A stretch of DNA of 64,000 nt from Plasmodium brasilianum (taxonomy: Eukaryota > Apicomplexa > Aconoidasida > Haemosporida > Plasmodiidae): NCBI RefSeq assembly GCF_023973825.1, contig NC_090122.1:733630-797629 (forward strand). The letters run 5' to 3'. Shown here in pieces: positions 1-11,607 of the stretch (the first letter of the stretch is position 1; each line of letters begins with the position of its first letter). The notes below the pieces were generated by a model. It made no database searches, was not told the origin of the DNA, and worked only from the letters and a program-made list of their open reading frames with translations. Position numbers and translations under genes: made by a program.

Positions 1-740
1 AAATTTTGCTCTATTTTTATACTTTATCTTTTTACGTTATCTTTTTACATTATCTTTTTACATTATATTTTTACTTTATTTTATTTATTTTATTTTTTTT
101 TTCTTTTCTTTCTCTTTTTTATGAAACTCAAACACCATTATTTTGTAGATAGAACAGCTTGAATAAGCATCTCAACTTTTGTTAAAAGACAACTTTGCTA
201 AACTTAAAATTTGGAATACTTAAAAATTATATGTAAAAAAAATGGTATTTACGCAATTAAGATGTTAGTCAATTACTCAATTATTTGACGTTCAAAATAA
301 AAACAAAAGTAAAAGCAAAAGACGGCAAATCAACTTGTGTTGGAATGATAAGTATTAATGTTGAATATTAACCAATAAAAAAAAATAAAACATGCACTTT
401 GGTATATACATATATATATATATATATGTATGTGTATAAATAAGTGTACATGTGTGTAAATATGTGCGAAAATGTGTATACAATGTTACGTGTGTTGCCA
501 TTGACACCTGAAAAATATACAATAAGCAAATAATTAGCATAAATATATAAATGAATAATTTTTTTCAAAAATTATAAAATATGAAATGTAAAACACGAAA
601 TATGAATTATACATTTAAAACACATTCATTTTACAAATTTCGCATTCCCCTACATTTTGCATACCGCATTATATAACATACAACGTTTACACATTATATG
701 CATATTTCTGTAAATGTCATTTTGCTCTTAAGTAAACAAA

Positions 741-875
741 TATATTAATTTTGTCTATTTTGTCTATTTTGTATATTTTGTATATTTTGTCTATTTTGTA
801 TATTTTGTATATTTTGTCTATTTTGTATATTTTGTATATTTTGTATATTTTGTATATTTTGTATATTTTTTTTTT
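741..875. repeat. Tandem repeat, 9-10 bp TTTTGTATA units
   Basis: Successive TTTTGTATA and TTTTGTCTA units run for about 130 bases and end in a poly(T) tract. The region is intergenic. Confidence 0.85.
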
Positions 876-1531
876 TTTTTTTTTGCATATTATTTCCTTG
901 TCCAAGAAATAAATGGAATGTTATAATCGCATGTTCATATTTTTTATTAATTTTGTTTCTCTTCTTTTTAATATGCTTTATTTTGATTTTTTTTTTTTTT
1001 TTTTTTTCTTTCCTCCCTTTTTCGATATATTCATTACTCAGTTACACATACATAAGTACGTCTTTTTTACATAAAGTTCAAAGATAATTTTTCAGTTTCC
1101 CCGTTTAGTTGAGTGGAAACAAATAGTCCATTATTGTTAACGCTGCGTTTGCCACGTGTTATTGTCAGACTGATTTATACACAAATATACGAGAGTGTGA
1201 ATGTTCACGTGTGTATGTATTCGTGCATATATACACACATATATGTTTAGCGATTTATAATTTATAAACAATCTTTAACTTTTTCTGACGGCAACTGCTT
1301 AGCAGTTAAAGAATAATTCTGTAAAAGGACACCCTCTTGCGTTTTTTAGTTTTTCCCTTGTTTTTCCCTTTCCCACTTTTGTACATCCCCATTTTCGTAC
1401 TTTCAATTTTCTGCTTTGTATCGTTAATAAGAAAATGAATCACCGCAATCCCACTTATGCTTCATTTTTATGAAGATAAGTGTAATGTTAATATAGGGCT
1501 TTTTTTTTTTTTTTTTTTTTTAACATTCATA

Positions 1532-1645
1532 TGTACCAATACATATGTACATGTACCAATACATATGTACATGTACCAATACATATGTACATGTACCAAT
1601 ACATATGTATATGCACCAATACATATGTATATGCACCAATACATA
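1532..1645. repeat. Tandem repeat, 20 bp
   Basis: About six head-to-tail copies of a 20 bp unit with consensus ACATATGTACATGTACCAAT, the last copies carrying ATGC in place of ATGT. It lies between a poly(T) run and the 3' side of the ARPC1 gene. Confidence 0.85.
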
Positions 1646-1817
1646 TATATATATATATGCGGGGGCTTGGAATAAAATGACGTATTTTATGAATTGCGAA
1701 TAATTTTTATTATTTTATTTTTATTTTATTTTTATTTTATTTTTATTTTATTTTTTTTTATTTTTTTTTATTTATTTAATTTTTTTTATTTTTGCCGTAG
1801 CTAGCTAGCCAAAATGG

Positions 1818-2947
1818 TCAGAAAATAAAAGTCCAAAGAACGATATTAAAATCACTGGATGCTGTGATAAATTGGGTGTATTCCTTACTTTCATATGGTT
1901 CCAACATAGATATTTGTAAAATACTATTTGAATGAGGAATAATTTCTCCAGTAACTTCATTTCCATTTATATGATTGCATTCTTTTTCTATATCTTGAAT
2001 ATTTTTCTTATCATAAAAAAAATCAAAACTTAAATTTTTTATAGTGAATTCTGGTAATACCACCTTTGAGATAACCCACTCACCGTTCACGCAGTCAATA
2101 ATAATTGGAAATATCTCATAGCCATACTACAACAGTAACAATAACAATAACAAAAGAAAAAAAAAAAAAAAAATGTTAACAAGAGATAATACTCTTATTT
2201 AAATTTTATTTCATAAACAGGCAAACGTTATATTAGCGACTGCTTTTTCTTTTTATTCGCATATACACATAAATACACATGTAAATATATATATAAATAC
2301 ACGCATAAATATAAGCATAATTATGTGCTTATATGCGTAAAATACCCTTTCGTACCACTAATAGCTTGTCTTCACCGAAGAACAAACTCTTTTGAAATGT
2401 CTGACCAACCCATGAAACGAACTGAATATTAGCGGGTGATTTACAGTAATCCGCTATTATTATTTGTTGTTTTTCGTAGCTATTCTCAAAGTTGTTAGCT
2501 GCAAAATAATAAATGGATGAACGTGAATTACTTCCCTGTGTTAAATATTAATATATGGACACGTATGCACGTATGGGTATATATACGTATGGGTATATAT
2601 ACATATGGGTATATGCATATGGGTATATACATATGGGTATATGCATATGGGTATATACATATGGGTATATGCATATGGGTATATACATATGGGTATATAC
2701 ATATGGGTATATACATATGGGTATATACGTATGTGCATATACGGATATGCACGTACTGCATACATGCACTTATCTAAATGTACACACACATATGTGTGTA
2801 TATTTTGTACAACAAATGGGGGCATACCAATTATTGCCACTTTTTCATTGGATAAGGAAAAAGAACTATGACAAATGACATATCCTTCACATTCAATCTG
2901 TTCTGAATGAATTTTAATGAAATCGTTTTGAAGTGCATTTGAAATTG

Positions 2948-2980
<33 letters not shown>

Positions 2981-3647
2981 AAAAGAAAAAGAAAAAGAAA
3001 AAGAAAAAGAAAAAGAAAAAGAAAAAGCGAAATAAAAGGCCGAATAAAAAGAGAAAGCAAGATTGAAGTAAACAAGGAGGAATGTATTCATCACCTTGCA
3101 TATTATGTCGTTATTTTTTAAATCCCTTTGTGCGATTAGATCTTCAATGTTCCCATATGCTCTGCGCAAAGGTGGAACGCATGGGGATACGTGTGTATAC
3201 ATACGCATATATGTAATTACTCATACATGTAATTACTCATACATGTAATTACTCATACATGTAATTACTCATATATGCAATTACTCATATATGCAATTAC
3301 TCATATATGCAATTACTCATACATGTAATTACTCATACATGTAAACACGCACATATGTAATTACGAATATATATTCACATATACATATGTTCGCACAAAA
3401 ACATTAGGCGAAGGAAAATACTAAACTAACGCGTAAAGCATTAGCTGCCCCACCCGTATTGTTCCTCATGTTTTGATCTTTCATCTGACAAGCCTAATGT
3501 GCATACAATCCTTGCTGTTGAATCCATGGACGTTGTAGACAATATATACCCTTTTAAAGAACAAAAAGGGTGAAGTCATATACATATATTCATTCGTCTA
3601 TGCACATATTTATTCATTCCGCTAAAGAATGAGCAATTAAAAATATG

Positions 3648-3678
<31 letters not shown>

Positions 3679-4526
3679 CCTTTATTCATGGATACATACC
3701 TGAAGAACCCCATTCTAAAAATAAAATACTTCCAGCATGACTTACAATTTGTTTTATTGTCCATTTTTCCTTTTCTTTTTTTGAACAAATAAATATATTT
3801 CCGGTAGAAAATCCTATGGCAAAAGAATAGGCATATGGATGCCAACAAACACATGTAGGTAATTCCTCTGTTGGAATATTAACATTAGTACATATCCATT
3901 TCTCACTTTCTTTTTTTTTTTTATAAATGACACATTTCATATCAATGGTAACTATGAGTAACTCATTCTGTCTTGACCACTCTAGTCCTACAATTTTGTT
4001 TCTACTCTGTATCTATTATGAGAGGAGGAAGGTGAAGAGGGGTTATGGTAATGGTAGTGGTAACGGTAGTAGTAGCAGTAGTAGTGATAGTGGTAATGAT
4101 GATGGAGTAAAATATGCAATTTATGCTTATACGTATTGATATGTGTTCACATAATTATACACATATTTTGTGTATATGTGCTCATTTCTGAACATGTTAA
4201 TGCAGTTATTACTTTATTTACACACAACTATATAACATAGTAACTTATCGAGAGCTAATACTACAAACTATATTTTTTATGTTTTTCTTTTCACATGCAT
4301 TTGTCTACTTTTTTTTTTTCTTGTCATTAAAACTTACTCCAGTATAAATTGTGTCGGAATAAATTAATTCTGCCTTTACTATTTTGTGTAGAACTACATT
4401 TTTTCTATTGCTCATAACAGCTATTAATATATCATTTTTCTTAGTGGACACTCTTATTGGGGGTTCATAGTAGTCATTCTCTGGGATACTGTACTTTGTA
4501 CAGTTACATTTTACATGCTCAATCAT
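1818..4526 (-). CDS. ARPC1: Actin-related protein 2/3 complex subunit 1 (ARPC1), WD40 protein, 7 exons
   Basis: Proposed exons on the minus strand are 4338-4526, 3700-4006, 3454-3550, 3095-3161, 2828-2897, 2356-2498 and 1818-2126. All join in frame with GT...AG introns to give 393 residues, close to the roughly 370 of ARPC1. Seven WD40-like blades align in order with ARPC1 as I remember it: the IVGLEW strand, WHPYAYSFAIGF, the SMDSTARI segment, the CEGYVICHSSFS segment, the GYEIFP segment, and the C-terminal HSNSILQISML followed by ITASSDFNIVLW. ARPC1 is the WD40 subunit of the Arp2/3 complex; in Plasmodium a divergent complex has been linked to kinetochores and DNA segregation in male gametogenesis. 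The start is the Met of MIEHVKC; an upstream in-frame Met at 4592 is less likely. One donor is the weak GTGGGG at 3453. Several introns carry tandem repeats. It is divergent from the secreted-protein gene at 5363. Confidence 0.8.
2570..2740. repeat. 14 bp tandem repeat inside an ARPC1 intron
   Basis: About a dozen copies of a 14 bp unit (ATATGGGTATATAC or ...GC) lie in the intron between exons 5 and 6 of ARPC1. The repeat gives open frames on both strands that are not genes. Confidence 0.85.
2947..3028. repeat. Poly(A) followed by AAAAAG hexamers, intronic
   Basis: A run of about 30 A changes into about ten AAAAAG units. On the minus strand this is a long pyrimidine tract upstream of the acceptor of ARPC1 exon 5. 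Confidence 0.85.
3208..3350. repeat. 16 bp tandem repeat in an ARPC1 intron
   Basis: Roughly eight to nine copies of ACATGTAATTACTCAT, some with ATATGCAATTACTCAT, fill the intron between exons 3 and 4 of ARPC1. Confidence 0.85.
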
Positions 4527-5362
4527 TATATTGGCACTTCGTTGTTTTCTCTTTTTGTGTTTAATATAGCAAGAGGAGTAGCGTATACGCATATGTATAC
4601 GTATGTATACGTATGTATATGTATGTATATGTATGTATATGTATGTATATGTATGTATATGTACATGTAAATGGGAAAATGCAAATACATGCGTATATTT
4701 CTCTAGAATAGTATTTTTTAATTTTCATATTCTCAGCAGAAAGTGTATGTACATACCAATATAATCATAACATGCACTACAGTAAAAGTAATGCAAAGTG
4801 AGAACAAACTATTTTTCGACAAAAAAATAAAAAGCGCAAAATGTTGACAAAGTAAGAAATTTACGCACATGTGTGGATATAAATATGTACAAACGCAGTT
4901 ATATATAAATATATATATAATATATATGTGTATTATGTTTCCTATCAAGTGTTAATACTTTTCAGTGTTAATTTGCTGTATATGCCAACTTTTAACAGTG
5001 ATAAGATAAAAACGACAAGAAAAAAAAAGAAGATATAAAAAAAATAAAAGAAAGAAAACAATAGGGGGTAGAAGGTACACAGTAGCAAGAGAAAAGCTCA
5101 AGGATATTTGCAATTGACAGAAAAAAAAAAAAAAAAGTGCTTTTCATTTTGACATATACTAACCTTTTACATTCGCGTTTTAACTATTCCTAGTTTATTT
5201 TATTTACACATGAAGACATTAATTACATCCGGAGAATAAGGAAAAAAAAAAAATAATAATAAAAATAAAAATAATTCAAAATTGTAGATATAGTTAAAAA
5301 AGAAACTGTGAATTGTTAAATAGTACCCTTTTTCTCAAAAAAAAAAAAAAAAAAAAAAAAAA
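4527..5362. promoter_or_regulatory. Shared divergent intergenic region (ARPC1 / secreted protein)
   Basis: These 836 bases separate two head-to-head start codons and must contain both promoters. They include a GTATGTATAT repeat at about 4595-4660 and several poly(A) runs, one directly before the ATG at 5363. No specific factor site can be assigned. Confidence 0.5.
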
Positions 5363-5950
5363 ATGAATGCGCTTGTTCTCAGTACAGTCATACTTGCAGT
5401 AATCGATCTTTTAGCATATTTTACCTTCGCAGATTACAACATAAAAACGAACAAATTAACATTTGAGTCAAAAACAAATGAATGCAAAAGAGCAATATAT
5501 ATGTTTGCAGGCAAGGACTCATTCACTATAAGGAGTAAAGACAATGTTTACTTAGAAGCCCATGACAAAAAAACAGTTATAAGCAGTTTAAACGTTTATG
5601 GAAATGTACACACAAATGAATTTCTCTTTTTTCAAACAAATCAGTGGAAATTATACTACATTAATACGTTCGATAGAAAAGATAATTCATGGAGCCCCTC
5701 GGTAGGACCCCATGCTTACATAATTATATGAAAAAATTAAGGAAAAAAAAATAGTGTATCCTACTAATTTCAACAGCTCACCTCGTCAATGTTTTCTATT
5801 TGGCTTCACCTGTCATACTTTTCTTTGCTGCATTTTTTTTTAATTCTCATACATTATTTGGTTACATTCTTTTTTCAAAATATACTTTCAAAAGGATATC
5901 AGCACGTGCGGTACCTCTCCTGATACATTTCTTGGCGGGCCATGGTACAG

Positions 5951-5984
<34 letters not shown>

Positions 5985-7022
5985 TCACAGATAGTTTACT
6001 TTTAAAGAAACAACAAAAATAAATACAATAAGGTAAAATTTTAGTATGAATGTATATTTGTACATTTATGCGTATGTATTTTATGCGTATGAAGCAAATT
6101 TGGAGCCACCGATGCCTACACCAAAATTGCCAACATTCCCAAGCATAGAGAATTAAAAATTAAGTTGAGGGTACATTTTTTCGATATATGGGAAAACGAT
6201 TCGCTATTTTTGCAAGTCGACAATAAAACAGTTTGGACGGGTAAGCAAACACGCTCAAATATGAGTGCGCGTTTATGAGTGTATGTATGCACGTTTATGC
6301 ATATATATGTATATGTTCACATTTTACCAATTTGAACAAATCTTTAACTGAAGCAAATTTTTTTTCTTTATTTTTTCGAGCGTTTTCTAATTTATGTTCT
6401 TTTTTTATATATTCTAGAGTTTTTAAATTTTTTTATTTTTTTTCTTTAGAATCTCATCAGTCTTGCTCTTCGGAAGTAATTGCTTACAAATAAATAATAT
6501 ATATCAAACGTTACAAAAAAGGAGCTCACTCGTTTTATGCCTATTTTGTAGAGTTGCTCCTCAGGAATAAACCTCTGCGGGAAGGATACCCCTGACCGAC
6601 TATCAGTTATTAGAAAAAAAAGGGGGAAAAATTTAGAAGGAAGAAAAGAAATTTCTCCAAAGTTTCTCCTTCCCTTCACCATGTTCACTTCTTTTCCACA
6701 TACATACACCTACCAAATAGTAATGAAATTACAACATCATGAAAAAAAAATCTTTTTTTTTTTTTTTTCTTTTTTTTTCCTCCAAATGCTTACAGGTACC
6801 TATAGGCGTGGAATTGGAGCATACGTCAGGTGTGTATCATAAGAATGAGAAAAAATTTAAAGAAAAAATTTATATCATGTTTATTGTCACAACATTCTCT
6901 TTTTAATTTTTCATAAAACATCAGATACGGTTAATATATTAATTGGAAATACTTTAAAAAAAAAAACTGATGCATGTACAACGTCATGGGGCATAGACGA
7001 TTTCGTTGTCTACTACAAATAA
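5363..7022 (+). CDS. Secreted protein with ciliate-like cysteine/SWGIDD domain, 7 exons
   Basis: Exons are 5363-5701, 5895-5944, 6095-6240, 6450-6475, 6552-6605, 6796-6829 and 6925-7022; every junction is GT-AG and in frame, giving 248 residues. Residues 1-23 form a signal peptide. Family landmarks appear in order: a TCG...FLGGPCKFGA segment spanning exons 2-3, a basic/hydrophobic beta-strand segment ending DIWENDSLFLQVDNKTVW, a GINLCG segment, PIGVELEHTS, and the final SWGIDDFVVYYK. This succession (LGG.C.FG, then D.WE....V.VDN..VW, then SWGIDD) is one I associate with extracellular domains that are expanded in ciliates and resemble MAM modules. Role unknown; the protein should enter the secretory pathway and the paired cysteines suggest disulfides. 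No membrane anchor is visible after the signal peptide. Three of the exons are under 60 bases, so automatic gene finders may miss them. Confidence 0.8.
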
Positions 7023-7360
7023 TATGACTTAACTTTTTTTTTCTTTTTTTCTATAATTAACGCAACGAAAAAATAAAAAATAAAAAACTTGAAAACGTAG
7101 AAAAACAATGAAAAAATGGAGAATTGCCGAAAAAATGGACAACTGTAGAATAAAAGGAGAAACGTAGAAAAAAAATTTGCATAAATAAACTCTAAAAAAA
7201 GGTTTGCAAAAATAAAAGCTGAAAAAATATTTGCAAAGATAAACACCTAAAAAATGTTTGCAAAAATTGAAAAAATTCTAAATAGTCAAATATCGCTAAC
7301 GCAAGCACCACCAAGCGTGCACAAATTTTATCCCCTCCCCCCTTCCCCTCCTGATAAACT
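7023..7360. other. Convergent intergenic spacer
   Basis: These 338 bases lie between the ends of the secreted-protein gene and the acyl-CoA-binding gene. They hold poly(A)-rich sequence with a degenerate repeat around AAAAATTTGCAAAAATAAA and nothing that looks coding. Confidence 0.6.
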
Positions 7361-8446
7361 TCAATTATGACTTAGTATAGAGGTAATTGACATCCCATCC
7401 AAATTTTTTCTATTTGCATCAGCTCCAGCACTTATTAAGTATTCAATTATTTCCCTTTTTTCTGAATAAGCAGCAATATGCAATGCTGTATCACCAAAAG
7501 AATCTTCTGCATGTATATCAGCTCCTTGATCTACTAAAAATTTGACAATGTCCAAATATCCCCTATCACATGCATAATGTAGAGCAGTTAATCCACTAGT
7601 ATTTTTTTTGTTAATTAAAGAAGGATGGTTTTTTAAAGTATTTTTTATTTGTTCTATATTTTCCTCTACGACACCTTGACAAAATATATCACATAGGTTA
7701 CTACTATTATTATTCATGCAGTCCTCTTGATCATAATTATTATCCTTCAATGGCTTCATTTTACTTATGCTCTTGGTAATATCAAACGTAAAATTATTAT
7801 TTAAATTTTCTAAAGCATTAGGAAATAGTTTGGTAAAAAATTCGACATATAAAAATTTACAAACTTTTTTATTTACTCCATAACAGTTTTTCCATGCCCT
7901 CATTTTTGCACTTTTAACAAATTCGCCATTTTTGCTTTCCTCTAATTTTTCTCCTTTTCTGTTACCGCTGTTGCAGTGGTACCTCCCTCCATGCAAATTA
8001 CCATTTGTATGGTCACTACCACTAGAATCGCCCTTACCACTTGCATCCCCACTATTACTACACCATTGACTACATTTCTCATTGGTATCATTAATTAACT
8101 TTACATCTCCTTCCTTGATTTGTTTATATAACCCATACAAGTACACCCATTCCTCGAATTTCAGTTTGCTTCTATACATTTTAACAGCATTGCAAATTTG
8201 GCAAAATTTCTCTTCTAGTTCTTCATCGCTTACATTTACAATTATACTCTTATCTATTACGGGCAAGTCGATCCTTCTATATTTTCTATATATAGCCAAT
8301 GGCACATTAAGTAACCATGTTTTTATGTAATATAACTTGTTTAATATTATACTTGTGTTTTTATTATAGCCCTTTAATAAGCATAGTATGACCATCGCAA
8401 AGGTAACGTTAACAAATAAAAATGACTTGTTTATGTTTTTAAACAT
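7361..8446 (-). CDS. Membrane-anchored acyl-CoA-binding protein with ankyrin repeats (ACBD6-like)
   Basis: A single exon of 361 residues. Residues about 9-26 are hydrophobic and likely a signal anchor. An ACBP domain follows at about 74-225: EEKFCQICNAV, then YLYGLYKQIKEGDV with the family's Tyr-Gly-Leu-Tyr-Lys-Gln core, and AWKNCYGVNKKVCKF. The domain is split by an insertion of about 60 residues rich in Gly, Ser and Asn between the YGLYKQ helix and the AWK helix. At the C-terminus (about 285-355) are two ankyrin repeats, TALHYACDRGYLDIVKFL and TALHIAAYSEKREIIEYL. Proteins with this arrangement bind long-chain acyl-CoA and use the ankyrins for protein contacts; here the N-terminal anchor suggests work at the ER or another endomembrane. 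The start fits the anchor and no upstream in-frame Met is better. Confidence 0.85.
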   Translation of the reverse strand: MFKNINKSFLFVNVTFAMVILCLLKGYNKNTSIILNKLYYIKTWLLNVPLAIYRKYRRIDLPVIDKSIIVNVSDEELEEKFCQICNAVKMYRSKLKFEEWVYLYGLYKQIKEGDVKLINDTNEKCSQWCSNSGDASGKGDSSGSDHTNGNLHGGRYHCNSGNRKGEKLEESKNGEFVKSAKMRAWKNCYGVNKKVCKFLYVEFFTKLFPNALENLNNNFTFDITKSISKMKPLKDNNYDQEDCMNNNSSNLCDIFCQGVVEENIEQIKNTLKNHPSLINKKNTSGLTALHYACDRGYLDIVKFLVDQGADIHAEDSFGDTALHIAAYSEKREIIEYLISAGADANRKNLDGMSITSILSHN

Positions 8447-8765
8447 ATTTTATAGTTGCGATAAAGGGGGTAAGGATATATTGTACACGTTCGTAAACAA
8501 TTGCTGCCAATACGTGCTCAAGGAAGGGCTTATTCATACGTATGATCTATATGTATATACTTAAAATTTTTTACGAGATGAAAAAAAAAAAAAAAGAAAA
8601 AAAAAAATGTCTAATTGAACTTAGCTCTGAATTCATACTTGCTAAATTTTTCAACAGAAATCAATCATTATAACATTACATATGTGTTCATATTTCTGTC
8701 CATGCATATGTGGGTTTACGCCTGTGGCTATGCGTGCCATACATACGTATATATGTACATATATT

Positions 8766-8767
<2 letters not shown>

Positions 8768-8808
<41 letters not shown>

Positions 8809-8850
8809 GTATATGTATATGTATATATGTATATATATCTGTATATATAT
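8768..8850. repeat. TA-rich microsatellite
   Basis: (TA)n grades into GTATAT units over about 80 bases. Confidence 0.85.
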
Positions 8851-9120
8851 ATGTATACTTATTTATTTGAGTAAACGTATAAAGGTTTGTTGTCCTTTTA
8901 AATTATTCCTCTCCCGTTATACGAAATTATAGGCAAAACTTTTACTAAATGTAACAAAACCCTTATTATAATTTAAATTTTCTAAATTACAAGTTTATAA
9001 AAAGCAATTGTTTTGCATGAGCATCCTTTCAAGGTTATTTTACTGTATTTGTTTTTTATTTTATTTAAATTTCAACTAAAACCATTTCGTAACTTCAAAA
9101 AAAAATTATCGCCCGTGCGG

Positions 9121-9164
<44 letters not shown>
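9121..9164. repeat. (TA)n microsatellite
   Basis: An uninterrupted TA dinucleotide run of about 44 bases. Confidence 0.9.
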
Positions 9165-9167
<3 letters not shown>

Positions 9168-9332
9168 AATGAATGTACTTACATAGTATATATGTATTTA
9201 TGCATATATTTCTACAGGAAGTTACGTTCCATATGGTGCTACTTCCACCGCTTGAGGAAATTTTTTGCTACTACTAATTTTTATGCTTTTGCTTATTTTA
9301 CAACATTCCCTCTTCCCTCTTTTTAAACAATG

Positions 9333-9372
<40 letters not shown>

Positions 9373-10030
9373 AAAACGAGAAGAATGAGAAGAATGAGAA
9401 AAATTACATGTACATGTACATGTACATGTACATATATTTGTACATAATTTTTTGTATATTCGTTTTGCCTTCACATATTTGCGTAGTATTCCAAATTTTA
9501 TGTGAGTACAAGTGCAAAGAAAAAAAAATTAAATTATTTCGAAGAAATAAAGTTCGGAAGGTAAAATATGATCCCCGTTGTTCGTTAACTTCTGTTTTTA
9601 TCTCCTTTTTTGTGTACATAAACGGGGATATACAAATATGTACATATAATTATATACATACAATTATATATATACTCTTATATACATACACTTATATACA
9701 TGCATACATACGTACATACATAATACAAACATGTATACACATGAGACACCCGTAAGGATGAAAATTAATTCTTTTTTTACATTTACGCATTATACATCAA
9801 CGCCTCTAAAGTAAAATAAAACAAAGAGAAACAGCATAAACAAAATAAGCAAAATATACAAAATAAACCAAAAAAACAAAGTAAAATAGGATAATTTGTT
9901 TCCACTGGTTATATAATAAAAATGCTGGATACGGCAAATATCAGGGTCCACATATATATGCAAAAAAAAAAGAAAGCAAAAACATTAGTTCTATTTGTTT
10001 TTTTATTAATATATTTAAATAGTTAAGTGT

Positions 10031-10452
10031 TTATATATATATATATATAAGTATATGTATATATAAGTATATGTATATATATGTATACGTATATATAAGT
10101 ATACGTATATATAAGTATACGTATATATAAGTATATGTATATATAAGTATACGTATATATAAGTATACGTATATATAAGTATATGTATATATAAGTATAT
10201 GTATATATAAGTATATGTATATATAAGTATACGTATATATAAGTATATGTATATATAAGTATATGTATATATAAGTATACGTATATATAAGTATATGTAT
10301 ATATAAGTATACGTATATATAAGTATATGTATATATAAGTATATGTATATATAAGTATATGTATATATAAGTATACGTATATATAAGTATATGTATATAT
10401 AAGTATATGTATATATAAGTATACGTATATATAAGTATATGTATATATATAT
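10031..10452. repeat. Long 16 bp tandem repeat
   Basis: About 26 copies of a 16 bp unit, TATACGTATATATAAG or TATATGTATATATAAG, differing only at C versus T in the TACG/TATG position. The array sits in the TRM10 upstream region and gives a spurious 144-codon frame on the minus strand. Confidence 0.9.
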
Positions 10453-10839
10453 TTTTTTTTTTCATTTATTTCTTATTTTTACGTAATTTTTATGTTATCC
10501 CCGCATGAAGGACAATTTTACAAATTCTTCGTAGTTACTGAACATACTACTGTAGCTGTCCAGACTTAACTAAATTTTTCGATCGATAAATGAAAATAAA
10601 AAACTAACAGTAGAGGTTTTTTTAAAATAAAAAAAGAAAAACGTCTCTGTTACGTAAGACGGATATATGTACGTTCTGTGCTGTAAGAAACGAATGTGCT
10701 GCATTGCAATAACTACATACTTACATACGTACGTACATATATACACGTATGTATATATAATTATTTACACATGGAAGAAGGTTAATTCTTCGAGTTCTTT
10801 TGTTCCTTCCGCCGTACATAAAAATATATATATATATAC

Positions 10840-10872
<33 letters not shown>

Positions 10873-10928
10873 CATCTGTTAAAATTTTGAAACAAAACTC
10901 CAAAACAGAATTGCACAAGAAAGGAAAT

Positions 10929-11571
10929 ATGGCAAACGAGGACATGGAAGACTCGTCCGCAAGTGAGGACGAAATAAACAAGTTTTTTGCGAATATATCA
11001 AACGTAATTGATGAAAAAGATATAATCAAATTAACAAAACAGAAAAAAACGAAAAAAGAAAAAAAATTAGAAAAGAGAAAATATATAAAAGAAAAAAGAA
11101 AGAAGAATAGACCAGAAGAAAAAAAAAAAAGACAAAAGAAAAAAAAACAAGAGCTGTTAAAAATATTAAATAATTTAAATGAGGAGGAGAAATTTATATT
11201 TTTAAAAGAAAGGAAAATATTGGAACAAACAAAGAAACAAAGAAAAAAAGAATTTCTAAAAAATTCTTTTAATGAAGCATATAAAATTTGTTTTAACTGT
11301 TCTTTTATACATTACATGGGAGAAAAAGAAATTTCTAGTTTAGCTAAACAAATATTCTTGTCATATCATTATATGATAAAACATGAAGTACCTGTACACT
11401 TTCATTTTTCACACTTAAATAATTCGGACGAATTATTTGTACAACTAAAAAAAAAATATTCATTAAGTAAGTGGATGGTGCAGGTGCATGTACAGGATTT
11501 TTGGGAAATTTTTCCGAAAGACAAAATTGTTGTCCTCTCTCCTGATGCGACCGAGGTAGAGTGAAGGATAG

Positions 11572-11607
<36 letters not shown>

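Larger units (their letters stand above)
1..1817. other. Intergenic, no gene seen
   Basis: This left-edge stretch is AT-rich with poly(T) runs. It holds a 9-10 bp tandem repeat (TTTTGTATA/TTTTGTCTA) at about 741-875 and a 20 bp repeat (consensus ACATATGTACATGTACCAAT) at about 1532-1645. Short open frames here only translate the repeats. It lies downstream of the minus-strand ARPC1 gene and probably contains its 3' UTR. Confidence 0.6.
8447..10928. promoter_or_regulatory. Divergent intergenic region with microsatellites
   Basis: These 2.5 kb separate the minus-strand acyl-CoA-binding gene from TRM10. They contain TA microsatellites at about 8768-8850 and 9121-9164, a run of about 40 A at 9332-9370, and a long 16 bp repeat at 10031-10452. 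The open frames here translate repeats. Promoters for both flanking genes should lie here, but I can point to no specific site. Confidence 0.55.

Noticed and set aside
2517..2777. Overlapping ORFs on both strands rich in Gly/Tyr/Ile/Met.
   Set aside because: They translate the 14 bp intronic repeat in ARPC1.
10031..10465. 144-codon minus-strand ORF.
   Set aside because: It is the translation of a 16 bp tandem repeat with no unique sequence.
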